Source of the DNA: Acidovorax sp. 1608163
GTDB taxonomy: Bacteria > Pseudomonadota > Gammaproteobacteria > Burkholderiales > Burkholderiaceae_C
DNA length: 64,000 nt
NCBI RefSeq assembly: GCF_003669015.1
Contig: NZ_CP033069.1
Coordinates: forward strand, 1,801,001 to 1,865,000
Reading direction: 5' to 3'
The position numbers were made by a program, and so were the translations under genes. Below the pieces are notes generated by a model. That model was given only the letters and a program-made list of their open reading frames with translations. It ran no database searches and had not been told where the DNA came from. Of the stretch, positions 46,376-54,955 are shown piece after piece (position 1 is the stretch's first letter; each line of letters starts with the position of its first letter).

Positions 46376-47430
46376 GCGAGGCCGGTGTGAGTGCGTCCGC
46401 AGGCGCGCCCGATAGCCTGGTGCACACCTGGCACAGCTTATTGGGCGGGGCCGGTGTGCCGGAGACGGAGTGGGCGCTCGTCAGCGCGCTGGCCCTGGGG
46501 CTGGCGCTGCTGCTGGACTGGCGCTTTGGCGAGCCACCCTTGCCCCTGCACCCCGTGGTGTGGATGGGGCGCTACCTGGGCTGGGCCGGGCGCCGCGTCG
46601 CCCCGCTGACCACGGCAGACCCACCGCCCCATGTGCAAAAGCGCCGCTCCTTCTGGCTGGGCGCGCTGGCCTGGTGCGTGGGGGCGGGCGGGGCAGGGGC
46701 GCTGGCCTGGTGGCTGCAAAGCCACTTGCAGCAAGGCCCTTGGTGGCTGGCTGCGCCGGTGCTGGCCGTGCTGCTCAAGCCGCTGCTGGCGTGGCGCATG
46801 CTGCGCGATGAAGTCATGGCGGTAGAGCGGGCACTGGCCCGCTCGCTGCCCGAGGGGCGTGAGCAACTGGCCCGCCTGGTCAGCCGCGACGTGAGCCAGC
46901 TCACGCCCAGCGAGGTGCGCGAATCGGCCATCGAATCGCTGGCCGAAAACCTCAACGATTCGGTGGTGGCGCCGGTGTTCTGGTTTGTGCTGCTGGGCCT
47001 GCCGGGCGCGGCCATCTACCGCTTTGCCAACACGGCCGATGCCATGTGGGGCTACCCCGGCAGCCGGGGCGCCCGCTACTGGCAATGGGCGGGCAAGTGG
47101 GCCGCGCGGGCCGACGATGTGCTGTCGTGGCTGCCCGCGCGCATCACTGCACTGCTGCTGGCTGCGCTGCACGGCGGCCTGCCCGCCCGCCTGCTGGCGC
47201 AAGAGGCCCGCAAAACCCCATCGCCCAACAGCGGCTGGCCCATGGCCGCCATGGCCCTGGCGCTGGGCGTGCGGCTGGCCAAGCCCGGCGTGTACACCTT
47301 GCACCCTGACGGGCACGAGCCCGGCCCGCTGGACACACACCGGGCTGCGGGTTATGCACAAAAAGTGGTTCTAGCGCTTGTTCCAACAGCGGTAGCAGCT
47401 CTTTTTTTTATAGCAATTGCCGGGGGCTGA
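46372..47430 (+). CDS. cbiB: Adenosylcobinamide-phosphate synthase
   Basis: Membrane enzyme (CbiB/CobD) that attaches aminopropanol phosphate to adenosylcobyric acid, 352 residues. Family motifs: LLLDWRFGEPPLPLHPVVWM, LVSRDVSQLTPSEVRESAIE, SLAENLNDSVVAPVFWFVLL, RFANTADAMWGYPG and WAARADDVLSWLPARITALL. The ATG overlaps the transporter stop by 4 bp. The last 20 or so residues (VLALVPTAVAALFFIAIAGG) are encoded by a copy of the dispersed palindromic repeat, which supplies the terminal membrane helix. Confidence 0.95.
   Translation: MSEAGVSASAGAPDSLVHTWHSLLGGAGVPETEWALVSALALGLALLLDWRFGEPPLPLHPVVWMGRYLGWAGRRVAPLTTADPPPHVQKRRSFWLGALAWCVGAGGAGALAWWLQSHLQQGPWWLAAPVLAVLLKPLLAWRMLRDEVMAVERALARSLPEGREQLARLVSRDVSQLTPSEVRESAIESLAENLNDSVVAPVFWFVLLGLPGAAIYRFANTADAMWGYPGSRGARYWQWAGKWAARADDVLSWLPARITALLLAALHGGLPARLLAQEARKTPSPNSGWPMAAMALALGVRLAKPGVYTLHPDGHEPGPLDTHRAAGYAQKVVLALVPTAVAALFFIAIAGG
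47369..47421. repeat. Dispersed palindromic repeat, copy 5, inside cbiB
   Basis: ttctagcgcttgttccaaca followed by gcggtagcagctctttttttt and atagcaattgc. The family signature is intact although the sequence is translated as the C-terminus of CbiB. Confidence 0.75.
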
Positions 47431-47433
47431 AGC

Positions 47434-48579
47434 ATGCAGCAACCCTTGCCAATCCCGCAGCCCCTGCCGGGCGACAACGCAGCCGATGGCCCCCACCACC
47501 CGGTGGGCGTGCATGGCGGCCCGGATGCGCTGGGCGTGCCCACGCACGATTTTTCAACCAACAGCAACGCTTGCGGCCCATGCCCTGAGGCGCTGGCTTG
47601 TGTGCAGCAGGCCGACCCCACCCGCTACCCCGACCCGGCCTACACCGCGCTGCGCGCCGCGCTGGCGGCGCTGCACGGCGTGGCACCTGGGCGCATCGTG
47701 GTGGCGGGCAGCGCGTCTGAATTCATTCACCGCATCACCACCTGGGCGCGGCTGCAAGGCGCGGCGCAGGTGCTGCTGCCCCCGCACAGCTATGGCGACT
47801 ATGCCCAGGCCGCCCAGGCCCATGGGTTGGCAGTGCGGCGGCGCGGGGCAGGGGGCGTGGATGGCGCTCATGATGCTCATGATGCGTTCACCACCTTGCA
47901 CTGGGCCTGCGAACCCGCCAGCCCGCTGGGCACGGTCGATGCCGTACTGGCCGCGTGGCATGCAGACCCGACACTGAAAACTCCCGGCAGCCTGCGCGTG
48001 CTGGACTGCGCCTACCGCCCTTTGGTGCTGGAGCCTGCAGGCCCCGCCCCCGCACTCCCCGCATCGGCCTGGCAGCTGTGGTCACCCAACAAAGCCCTGG
48101 GCCTGACGGGCGTGCGCGCCGCCTACGCCGTGGCCCCTGCGGGGGCCGAGGGCACGGTGCTGGCGCTGCAAGCCCTGGCCTCGTCCTGGCCCGTGGGCGC
48201 ACATGGCGTGGCATTGCTTCACGCCTGGGCCACGCCCGCCGTGCAGCAATGGGTGGCAGCCTGCCTGCCCACCTTGCGGCAGTGGAAGGTGCGCCAGCAG
48301 GCCCTGTGCGCTGCGCTGGGCTGGGCCGTGGCACCGGGCAGTTTGGCCAACTACTTCTGCGCGCAACCGCACACTGCCACGTTGCAGAGCGACCTGGCGA
48401 TGCTGCGTGCCAGCGGCATCAAGCTGCGCGACACCACATCGTTCGGCCTGCCGGGCTGCGTGCGCCTGGGGGTGCTGGCGCCCGCCGCGCAAGATGCGCT
48501 GCGGGCCGCATGGCAGGCCGTCTTGGGCCCTGCGGGCCGTACCATCCCGCATTCCATCGGTTCCAGGGAGGCCTTGTGA
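47434..48579 (+). CDS. cobC: CobC-type threonine-phosphate decarboxylase/aminotransferase
   Basis: PLP-dependent fold-I enzyme of 381 residues in the cobalamin cluster, expected to make aminopropanol phosphate for CbiB. DFSTNSNACGPCPEALACVQ and RYPDPAYTALRAALAALHGV are the typical N-terminal motifs. The cofactor lysine lies in WSPNKALGLTGVRAAYAVAP. It begins four bases after cbiB. The name follows the alphaproteobacterial CobC usage; Salmonella calls the equivalent CobD. Confidence 0.88.
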   Translation: MQQPLPIPQPLPGDNAADGPHHPVGVHGGPDALGVPTHDFSTNSNACGPCPEALACVQQADPTRYPDPAYTALRAALAALHGVAPGRIVVAGSASEFIHRITTWARLQGAAQVLLPPHSYGDYAQAAQAHGLAVRRRGAGGVDGAHDAHDAFTTLHWACEPASPLGTVDAVLAAWHADPTLKTPGSLRVLDCAYRPLVLEPAGPAPALPASAWQLWSPNKALGLTGVRAAYAVAPAGAEGTVLALQALASSWPVGAHGVALLHAWATPAVQQWVAACLPTLRQWKVRQQALCAALGWAVAPGSLANYFCAQPHTATLQSDLAMLRASGIKLRDTTSFGLPGCVRLGVLAPAAQDALRAAWQAVLGPAGRTIPHSIGSREAL

Positions 48580-49370
48580 GAACCATCACTGTCAATCGCT
48601 ATGTCACGCCACTGCGCGAAGGTGGCTCCATGCCCGCCATCGTCGAGGGCGATGACCTGGGCACCTACGTGCTCAAGTTTCGCGGCGCAGGGCAGGGCGT
48701 GCGCGCACTGCTGGCCGAGATGATCGCGGGCGGCATCGCCCGCGCCCTGGGCCTGCCCGTGCCAGAGATCGTGCTGGCCCAGCTCGACCCAGCCTTGGCA
48801 CAGACCGAGCCCGACCCGGAGATCCAGGACCTGGTGCGTGCCAGCGGCGGCCTGAACGTGGGGCTGGACTATCTTTCGGGCGCGCTCAATTTTGACCCGG
48901 CGGTGGATGCGGTGTCGGATGACTTTGCCTCGCGCCTCGTGTGGTTCGACGCGCTGGTCGGCAATGTGGACCGCACCGCGCGCAACACCAATCTGCTGAT
49001 GTGGCACCGCCAGCCCTGGCTCATCGACCATGGCGCCGCGCTGACTTTTCACCATGCGTGGAACGGAACGGTGGCGCAGCCCGCCAAACCCTTTGCGCCC
49101 ATTGCCGACCATGTGCTGCTGGCCCGGGCCACGCTCCTCACGCAGGTGGATGCCGAGCTGGCTGCCCGCCTCACGCCGGCGGTGGTGGCAAGCATCCTGG
49201 CCGAGGTGCCCGGCGAGTTCTTGTTGCTGGCCGGCGCCGACCATGAAGAAGGCTTGCTGACGGCTGCCGCCACCCACCGCCAGGCCTATGTAGACTACTT
49301 CTGCGCCCGCCTGGCCGGGCGCACCACCTGGGTGAATGCGTTGAAGGAGGCCATTCATGCACGCGCCTGA
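48576..49370 (+). CDS. HipA-like kinase-fold protein
   Basis: Protein of 264 residues resembling the HipA/PI3-PI4-kinase-like family. It has YVLKFRGAGQGVRALLAEMI (nucleotide-binding lysine), a catalytic-type segment LVWFDALVGNVDRTARNTNL (Asp-x4-Asn) and LMWHRQPWLIDHGAALTFHH (metal-binding DHG). It starts at a GTG overlapping the cobC stop by 4 bp and overlaps the next gene by 14 bp. It lacks the HipA N-terminal domain and has no HipB partner, so it is not a standard toxin-antitoxin member. Why it sits inside a cobalamin operon is unclear. Confidence 0.8.
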   Translation: MRTITVNRYVTPLREGGSMPAIVEGDDLGTYVLKFRGAGQGVRALLAEMIAGGIARALGLPVPEIVLAQLDPALAQTEPDPEIQDLVRASGGLNVGLDYLSGALNFDPAVDAVSDDFASRLVWFDALVGNVDRTARNTNLLMWHRQPWLIDHGAALTFHHAWNGTVAQPAKPFAPIADHVLLARATLLTQVDAELAARLTPAVVASILAEVPGEFLLLAGADHEEGLLTAAATHRQAYVDYFCARLAGRTTWVNALKEAIHARA

Positions 49371-49749
49371 GGTGTATGACTACGCCATCGTGCGCGTGGT
49401 GCCGCGTGTGGAGCGCGAAGAGTTCATCAACGCGGGCGTGATCCTGTCGTGCCAGCGCACCGGCTTTCTGCAGGCCGCCATTGCGCTCGATGAAGCGCGC
49501 CTGCTGGCCATGGACCCGCACGCCGACATCGACGCCGTGCGCCGCCACCTGTCCGCCATCGTGGCCGTCTGTGCGGGCGACGAAGGCTGCGGCCCCATTG
49601 CCCGCCTGCCGTACCGCCAGCGCTTTCACTGGCTCACCGCTAAACGCAGCGCCATCATCCAGACCTCGCCCGTGCACACCGGCCGCTGCACGGATGCAGC
49701 GGCTGCACTCGACCACATCATGGACCGCATGGTCCGCCCACTGCCTTGA
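49357..49749 (+). CDS. DUF3037 family protein
   Basis: Protein of 130 residues with YDYAIVRVVPRVEREEFINA, GVILSCQRTGFLQAAIALDE and FHWLTAKRSAIIQTSPVHTG, the usual DUF3037 signature. DUF3037 genes are repeatedly found next to HipA-like kinase genes, as here, with a 14-bp overlap. The biochemical role of the pair is unknown. The gene overlaps the TTG start of cobQ by 4 bp. Confidence 0.85.
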   Translation: MHAPEVYDYAIVRVVPRVEREEFINAGVILSCQRTGFLQAAIALDEARLLAMDPHADIDAVRRHLSAIVAVCAGDEGCGPIARLPYRQRFHWLTAKRSAIIQTSPVHTGRCTDAAAALDHIMDRMVRPLP

Positions 49750-51245
49750 CTTCCACCACCTCTTCCAAACTGGCCCGCTGCGTGATGGTGCTGGGCACCA
49801 CCAGCGGCGCCGGCAAAAGCTGGCTCACCACCGCGCTGTGCCGCTACTACAGCAACCTGGGCCTCAAGGTCGCGCCCTTCAAGGCGCAGAACATGAGCAA
49901 CAACGCACGTGTGGTGAGCAGCGCCACCGGGCAAGGAGAAATCGGCTCTGCCCAATACTTCCAGGCCCTGGCTGCCCGCGCCGAGCCCGAGGTGCGCATG
50001 AACCCGCTGCTGCTCAAGCCCGAGGCCGACACCCACAGCCAGGTCGTGCTGATGGGGCAGGTGAGCGCCGAGCTCACGGCCTTGCCCTGGCGCGGCCGCA
50101 GCGCCCTGGTGTGGCCGCACATTGCGGCCGCGCTCGATGCGCTGCGGGCCGAGAACGATGTGGTCGTCATCGAAGGCGCTGGCTCGCCCGCCGAGATCAA
50201 CCTGCATGCCAACGACATCGTCAACATGCGCGTGGCGCGGCATGTGGGTGCCGCCTGCCTGCTGGTGACCGACATTGACCGGGGCGGCGCCTTTGCCCAC
50301 CTGTACGGCACCTGGGCGCTGCTGCCCGAGGACGAGCGCGCACTGATCCACGGCTTTGTGCTCAACAAGTTTCGCGGCGACGCCAGCCTGCTGGCCCCGG
50401 CCCCGCAAATGCTGCAAGACCTGACCGGCGTGCCCACCGTGGCCACCATCCCCATGAACTGGCGCCATGGCCTGCCCGAGGAAGACGGCGTGTTTGACGA
50501 CCGCACCCTGGCCGCAGGCACGGTGCACACCACCGTGGCCGTGGTGGCCTACCCGCGCATCAGCAACCTGGACGAGTTCCAGCCCCTGAAAAACGTGCCC
50601 GGCGTGCGCCTGCTGTGGGCGCGCAGCCCCGCAGACCTGGGCGGCTTGAAGCCCACCGACTGGGTGGTGTTGCCCGGCTCCAAGGCCACAGCGGCCGATC
50701 TGGCCTGGCTGCGCGCGCAGGGGCTGGACCAGGCCATTGCCCAGCATGCAGGGCAGGGCGGCACGGTGCTGGGGGTGTGCGGTGGCCTGCAGATGCTGGG
50801 CGAGGCGCTGATCGACACCGCAGGCATTGATGGCAATGCCCCCGGCCTGGGCCTGCTGCCCTTGGTCACCACCTTTGAGATCGCCAAAACCGTGCAGCGC
50901 ACCCAGGCGCAATTTGGTGCGGTACAGGGGCCTTGGTCTGCGCTGGCTGGGGTGGCTGTGCAGGGATACGAAATCCACCACGGCCAGACGGCCCAGCACC
51001 CTGCCATGGCCGCCAAAGGCGACGTGGCGCGCGAGGTGATCCCTGGCATGTGCTGGCAAAACGCGCAGGGCAACGTGCTGGGCCTGTACCTGCACGGCCT
51101 GCTGGAAGACCCTGCCGCCTTGCAAGCCCTGTTTGGCCGCGAGGGCGCAGCCCCCGTGCCCACGCTGGACGCCGTGTTTGACGGCCTGGCCGCCATGGCC
51201 GAGGCGCACTTTGCCCCGGGCTTCTTGCGAGGTCTCGTTGCGTAG
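49746..51245 (+). CDS. cobQ: Cobyric acid synthase
   Basis: ATP-dependent amidase of cobalamin synthesis, 499 residues. The dethiobiotin-synthetase-like N-terminus has VLGTTSGAGKSWLTTALCRY and VAPFKAQNMSNNARVV. The glutaminase domain has the nucleophile cysteine in GTVLGVCGGLQMLGEAL and the His in GYEIHHGQT. The start is a TTG by coupling to the preceding gene; the next candidates would cut into the P-loop. Confidence 0.95.
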   Translation: MTSTTSSKLARCVMVLGTTSGAGKSWLTTALCRYYSNLGLKVAPFKAQNMSNNARVVSSATGQGEIGSAQYFQALAARAEPEVRMNPLLLKPEADTHSQVVLMGQVSAELTALPWRGRSALVWPHIAAALDALRAENDVVVIEGAGSPAEINLHANDIVNMRVARHVGAACLLVTDIDRGGAFAHLYGTWALLPEDERALIHGFVLNKFRGDASLLAPAPQMLQDLTGVPTVATIPMNWRHGLPEEDGVFDDRTLAAGTVHTTVAVVAYPRISNLDEFQPLKNVPGVRLLWARSPADLGGLKPTDWVVLPGSKATAADLAWLRAQGLDQAIAQHAGQGGTVLGVCGGLQMLGEALIDTAGIDGNAPGLGLLPLVTTFEIAKTVQRTQAQFGAVQGPWSALAGVAVQGYEIHHGQTAQHPAMAAKGDVAREVIPGMCWQNAQGNVLGLYLHGLLEDPAALQALFGREGAAPVPTLDAVFDGLAAMAEAHFAPGFLRGLVA

Positions 51246-51347
51246 CCCGACTGATCCCCGCATTCGTTGACATCCGTGCTTGCGTGGGGGCGCTGCCCAG
51301 CGCAGCATCGGCCCCTTGTTTTTGAACTGACAGCATTGCCGCACACC

Positions 51348-52409
51348 ATGACGAGCTTCACCCTACCCACGATCTCCGACCTTCACGACACCGCCCTCAC
51401 GGCCCGCCTGCAGCATGTGCTGGACCACAAGACCAAGCCGCTGGGCTCGCTGGGCCAGTTGGAAGCACTGGCCCTGCGCATCGGCCAGGTGCTGGGCACA
51501 GAGGCGCCTGTGCTGCAGCAGCCGCAGATGCTGGTGTGCGCGGGTGACCACGGCTTTGCGGCCAAAGGCGTCTCGGCCTTCCCCAGCGACGTGACCTGGC
51601 AGATGGTCGAGAACTTTCTGGCCGGGGGCGCAGCCGTGAGCGTGCTGGCCCGCCAGCACGGCCTGGGCCTCACCGTGGTGGACTGTGGCGTGGCCAAAGA
51701 CATTGCCCCGCGCGATTCCGCCCCCGGCCAGCCCCGCCTGCTGCTGCGCAAGGTTGCCCCCGGCACGCAAGACGCATCCGTGGGCCCCGCCATGACCGAA
51801 GCCCAGTGCCAGCAGGCCCTGGCGAATGGCGTCGAGGTGGTGCGCAGCCTGCCCGGCAATGCGCTGCTGCTGGGTGAAATGGGCATTGGCAACACCTCGG
51901 TCGCATCACTGCTGCTGGCCCGCCTGGGCGGCCTGCCGCTGGCCGATTGCGTGGGCGCAGGCACGGGGCTGGATGCTGCCGGCATCGAGCGCAAGCGCGC
52001 CGTGCTGCAGCAGGCCTTGGATGTGAACGCCACCGCCACCACGCCCCTGGCCGCCTTGGCCGCCCTGGGCGGCTTTGAAGTGGCCACCCTCACCGGCGCG
52101 GTGCTGCAGGCCGCCGCCGAGCGCCGCGTCATCGTGGTCGATGGCTTCATCACCAGCGCGGCCGTGCTGGTGGCCAGCCGCATTGCGCCAGCGGTGCTGC
52201 AGCGCTGCGTGTTTGCCCATCGCTCGGGCGAGCGCGGCCACAGCTTGATGCTGGCGCAAATGCAGGCCGAGCCTTTGCTGGAGCTGGGCCTGCGCCTGGG
52301 CGAAGGCTCGGGCGCCGCCCTGGCCTGGCCCCTGCTGCCATCGGCCTGCGCCGTGCTGCGCGAGATGGCGAGCTTTGAATCTGCCGGGGTGGATGGGCAG
52401 GTGACGTGA
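51348..52409 (+). CDS. cobT: Nicotinate-nucleotide--dimethylbenzimidazole phosphoribosyltransferase
   Basis: Activates the lower base of cobalamin as alpha-ribazole phosphate. It has 353 residues with HVLDHKTKPLGSLGQLEALA, VCAGDHGFAAKGVSAFPSDV, LLLGEMGIGNTSVASLLLAR and VVDGFITSAAVLVASRIAP. The catalytic Glu lies near the C-terminus. The ATG at 51348 gives the usual start; an in-frame upstream start adds 27 unrelated residues. It closes the cluster. Confidence 0.96.
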   Translation: MTSFTLPTISDLHDTALTARLQHVLDHKTKPLGSLGQLEALALRIGQVLGTEAPVLQQPQMLVCAGDHGFAAKGVSAFPSDVTWQMVENFLAGGAAVSVLARQHGLGLTVVDCGVAKDIAPRDSAPGQPRLLLRKVAPGTQDASVGPAMTEAQCQQALANGVEVVRSLPGNALLLGEMGIGNTSVASLLLARLGGLPLADCVGAGTGLDAAGIERKRAVLQQALDVNATATTPLAALAALGGFEVATLTGAVLQAAAERRVIVVDGFITSAAVLVASRIAPAVLQRCVFAHRSGERGHSLMLAQMQAEPLLELGLRLGEGSGAALAWPLLPSACAVLREMASFESAGVDGQVT

Positions 52410-52427
52410 GTGGCGTGTGGTGCTGGA

Positions 52428-52490
52428 TTTTGATGATTTTGGCCTGTAGCGCTTATCTAATAAGCGCTGGAAGCTATTGAAATGATAGTA
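52428..52490. repeat. Dispersed palindromic repeat, copy 6
   Basis: TAGCGCTTATCTAATAAGCGCT palindrome in the 167-bp gap after cobT, flanked by gattttggcctg and ggaagctattgaaatgatag. Confidence 0.85.
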
Positions 52491-52576
52491 AAAGAGAAGA
52501 TTGGCAAGGCGGTTGGGCGCAGCCAGGGCGGTGCGTGCCGCCCGCTGTGCCGCGCCGATGCTGTGTGGGGCGGGCC

Positions 52577-53461
52577 ATGAACATTCGCCGTTGTGCCGCC
52601 ATCGCTTTGGCCGCGTGGATCGGCGCGGTCGGCGTGCTGTGGGGCGCGGGCGAATGGCTGAGCCAGCCCGCTGCCCGGGCCATTGGCGCGGCCCCTGCAG
52701 ACTTTGCGGCGCAGGCGGTGCGCATCCCCATCCCCGCGTCTGCGGGCCAGTTTGTGTCGGGGTGGTTCAAGCCCGGGCAGCCCCAAGGGGGCGCGGTGCT
52801 GCTGCTGCACGGCGTGCGCGCAGACCGCACCCAGATGCTGGCGCGGGCGCGCTTCCTGGCCGCTGCGGGCTACACCACGCTGCTGATTGACTTGCCAGCC
52901 CATGGCGAGAGCAGTGGCGACCACATCACCTTTGGCGCCCGCGAGGGCGAGGGGGTGAAAGCCGCGCTGGCGTTTTTGCGAGCCCAGGTGCCGGGTGCGC
53001 GGGTTGCGGTCATCGGGGCATCGCTGGGAGCGGCCTCCACCGTGCTCGCGCTGCCCCAGCCCGAGCCGGATGCGCTGGTGCTGGAGTCGATGTTTCCTAC
53101 TATTGACGATGCGGTTGGCAACCGGCTGGTGGGCACGCTGGGGCCTGCGGGGCGTTACCTTGCCCCGTTGCTGCTGTGGCAATTGCCGTTGCGCCTGGGT
53201 GTGCACACTGCGGATCTGCGCCCCGTGGAGCGGCTGGCGCAATGGCATGCGCCTGTGCTCATCGCTTCGGGCTCCGAAGACCGCCACACGCCCTGGCATG
53301 AGACCGAACGCCTGTTTGCTGCCGCGCAGGCGCCCAAGGCGCTGTGGAAGGTGGAGGGCGCTGCGCATGTGGATTTGCATGCCTTTGCGCCCGCTCAGTA
53401 CCAGCAGCGGGTGCTGGCATTTTTGGCCGTGCACTTGCGTGGGGCACCGCCTGGGCCCTGA
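52577..53461 (+). CDS. Alpha/beta hydrolase
   Basis: Serine hydrolase of 294 residues with an N-terminal membrane helix or signal peptide (CAAIALAAWIGAVGVLWGAG). The oxyanion segment is AVLLLHGVRADRTQMLARAR. The nucleophile serine is in VAVIGASLGAASTVLAL, the acid in IASGSEDRHTPWHETERLF and the histidine in VEGAAHVDLHAF. Substrate unknown. The start MNIRRCAAIAL was chosen over an in-frame start 42 bases upstream. Confidence 0.88.
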   Translation: MNIRRCAAIALAAWIGAVGVLWGAGEWLSQPAARAIGAAPADFAAQAVRIPIPASAGQFVSGWFKPGQPQGGAVLLLHGVRADRTQMLARARFLAAAGYTTLLIDLPAHGESSGDHITFGAREGEGVKAALAFLRAQVPGARVAVIGASLGAASTVLALPQPEPDALVLESMFPTIDDAVGNRLVGTLGPAGRYLAPLLLWQLPLRLGVHTADLRPVERLAQWHAPVLIASGSEDRHTPWHETERLFAAAQAPKALWKVEGAAHVDLHAFAPAQYQQRVLAFLAVHLRGAPPGP

Positions 53462-53532
53462 GCAGGGGCCGCCGTAGCGCTTCCTTTGAACAGGTTCTTA
53501 GACGGATTCGCTTTCTTTTCATCACAACCTAT

Positions 53533-53617
53533 ACCGTTCGGGCGGAGCCCTTCGACATCCTCAGGACAGGCCTGTCGAAGCCTTGTGCGGCGCTTCGACA
53601 GGCTCAGCCCGAACGGT
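53533..53617. repeat. Long imperfect inverted repeat
   Basis: ACCGTTCGGGC...TTCGACA on the left pairs with TGTCGAAG...GCCCGAACGGT on the right, around a loop containing a second TTCGACAGG arm. This is a REP-type element found widely in high-GC proteobacteria. It lies between the hydrolase and the ABC operon. Confidence 0.8.
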
Positions 53618-53730
53618 TTTCTATTTTTTGAACGCATTGCGCGCCATGAGGCCGTTCTCGCAGGCTTGCTGGCGGTGCGGGCCAAATGGGGGCAATGGGT
53701 GCCAGAACAGGCACTCCCCGTTGAGGTGCA

Positions 53731-53765
53731 TTTTGTATACAAAACGGTGCAAACATTGTGTGCAA
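53731..53765. promoter_or_regulatory. GntR-like operator pair
   Basis: TTTTGTATACAAAA at 53731-53744 is a perfect 14-bp palindrome, and TTGTGTGCAA follows at 53756. TTGTATACAA is the form of site bound by FCD-type GntR regulators, and one such gene closes this operon. Centres are 23 bp apart, about two helical turns. Confidence 0.7.
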
Positions 53766-53796
53766 AGCTGGCATGGCGCTTGCGTACTGCGTTGGC

Positions 53797-54894
53797 ATGC
53801 AAGCCCACACCTCTGCACCCGCCCCCTCTTTGGCCACCTCGGCTGCTGCTCCTGCCGCCATTGAGGTCGTCGCGCTGACCAAGCGCTACGCCAGCGGCAA
53901 GCCCGCCGTGGATGCCATCAACCTGCGCATTGCCAGCGGCAGCTACTGCTGCCTGCTGGGGCCTTCGGGCTGCGGCAAGAGCACCACGCTGCGTATGATT
54001 GCCGGGCACGAGTCAGTGACCAGTGGCGACATATTGCTGGAGAACCGCAACATCACTGACTTGCCCGCCGCCGCACGCGGCACGGCCATGATGTTCCAGA
54101 GCTTTGCGCTGTTCCCGCACCTCTCGGCCCTGGACAACGTGGCCTTCAGTTTGAAGATGAAGGGCGTGGCCAAGGCCGAACGCCAGGCCAAGGCGCGCGA
54201 CCTGCTGGAGCGCGTGGCCCTGGGGCACCTGGCCGAGCGCAAGCCCGCAGAACTCTCCGGCGGGCAGCAGCAGCGTGTGGCGCTGGCGCGTGCGCTCATC
54301 ACCCAGCCGCGTGTCTTGCTGCTGGACGAACCTTTGTCGGCGCTCGACCCTTTCCTGCGCATCCAGATGCGCGCTGAGCTGCGCCGCTGGCAAAAAGAGC
54401 TGGGCCTGACTTTTATCCATGTGACCCACAGCCAGGAAGAGGCTATGGCCCTGGCCGACACCATGGTGGTGATGAACCACGGCGTGATCGAGCAGGTGGG
54501 CAGCCCGCACGAGGTCTATAACCGGCCCGCCAGCGAATTCGTGGCGCGCTTCATGGGCGGGCACAACGTGATCGACACGCCCGAAGGCAAGGTGGGCGTG
54601 CGCACCGACCACCTGCAGATTGCCCCCGCCAGTGCCGAATTGCCCTGGGGTGCCCAGCGCATGCAGGCCGTGGTGACCGACGTGGAGTACCAGGGCACCT
54701 ATGTGCTGGTGGGCCTGCAAAAGCACGGCGCAGTTCTGTCGGCCAACGCCACGGCGGCGTATTCGGTGATGGTGTCCGAGGCCGCCTTTGCTGCGCAGCC
54801 CTACCAAGTGGGGCAGGGCGTGCAATTGCACTGGACGCCTGACCAGGCGCACCCGCTGTCCGTGCCCGCTCCCGCAGTGGCCGTCGCCGCCTGA
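53797..54894 (+). CDS. ABC transporter ATP-binding protein (PotA/FbpC-like)
   Basis: ATPase of the import system. Walker A is LLGPSGCGKSTTLRMIAGHE, the signature is AELSGGQQQRVALARALI, Walker B is RVLLLDEPLSALD and the switch is FIHVTHSQEEAMALAD. A C-terminal TOBE-like domain follows (VRTDHLQIAPAS). The start is uncertain: ATGs at 53773 and 53797 both lack a ribosome-binding site. 53797 leaves a short Ala/Ser/Pro-rich leader. First gene of a five- or six-gene operon. Confidence 0.92.
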   Translation: MQAHTSAPAPSLATSAAAPAAIEVVALTKRYASGKPAVDAINLRIASGSYCCLLGPSGCGKSTTLRMIAGHESVTSGDILLENRNITDLPAAARGTAMMFQSFALFPHLSALDNVAFSLKMKGVAKAERQAKARDLLERVALGHLAERKPAELSGGQQQRVALARALITQPRVLLLDEPLSALDPFLRIQMRAELRRWQKELGLTFIHVTHSQEEAMALADTMVVMNHGVIEQVGSPHEVYNRPASEFVARFMGGHNVIDTPEGKVGVRTDHLQIAPASAELPWGAQRMQAVVTDVEYQGTYVLVGLQKHGAVLSANATAAYSVMVSEAAFAAQPYQVGQGVQLHWTPDQAHPLSVPAPAVAVAA

Positions 54895-54955
54895 CCGCGC
54901 CGCCGCTTTACCTCTTTTTCCACCCGTCCCCTTCCGCAACCCAAGGAGTTTTCCC

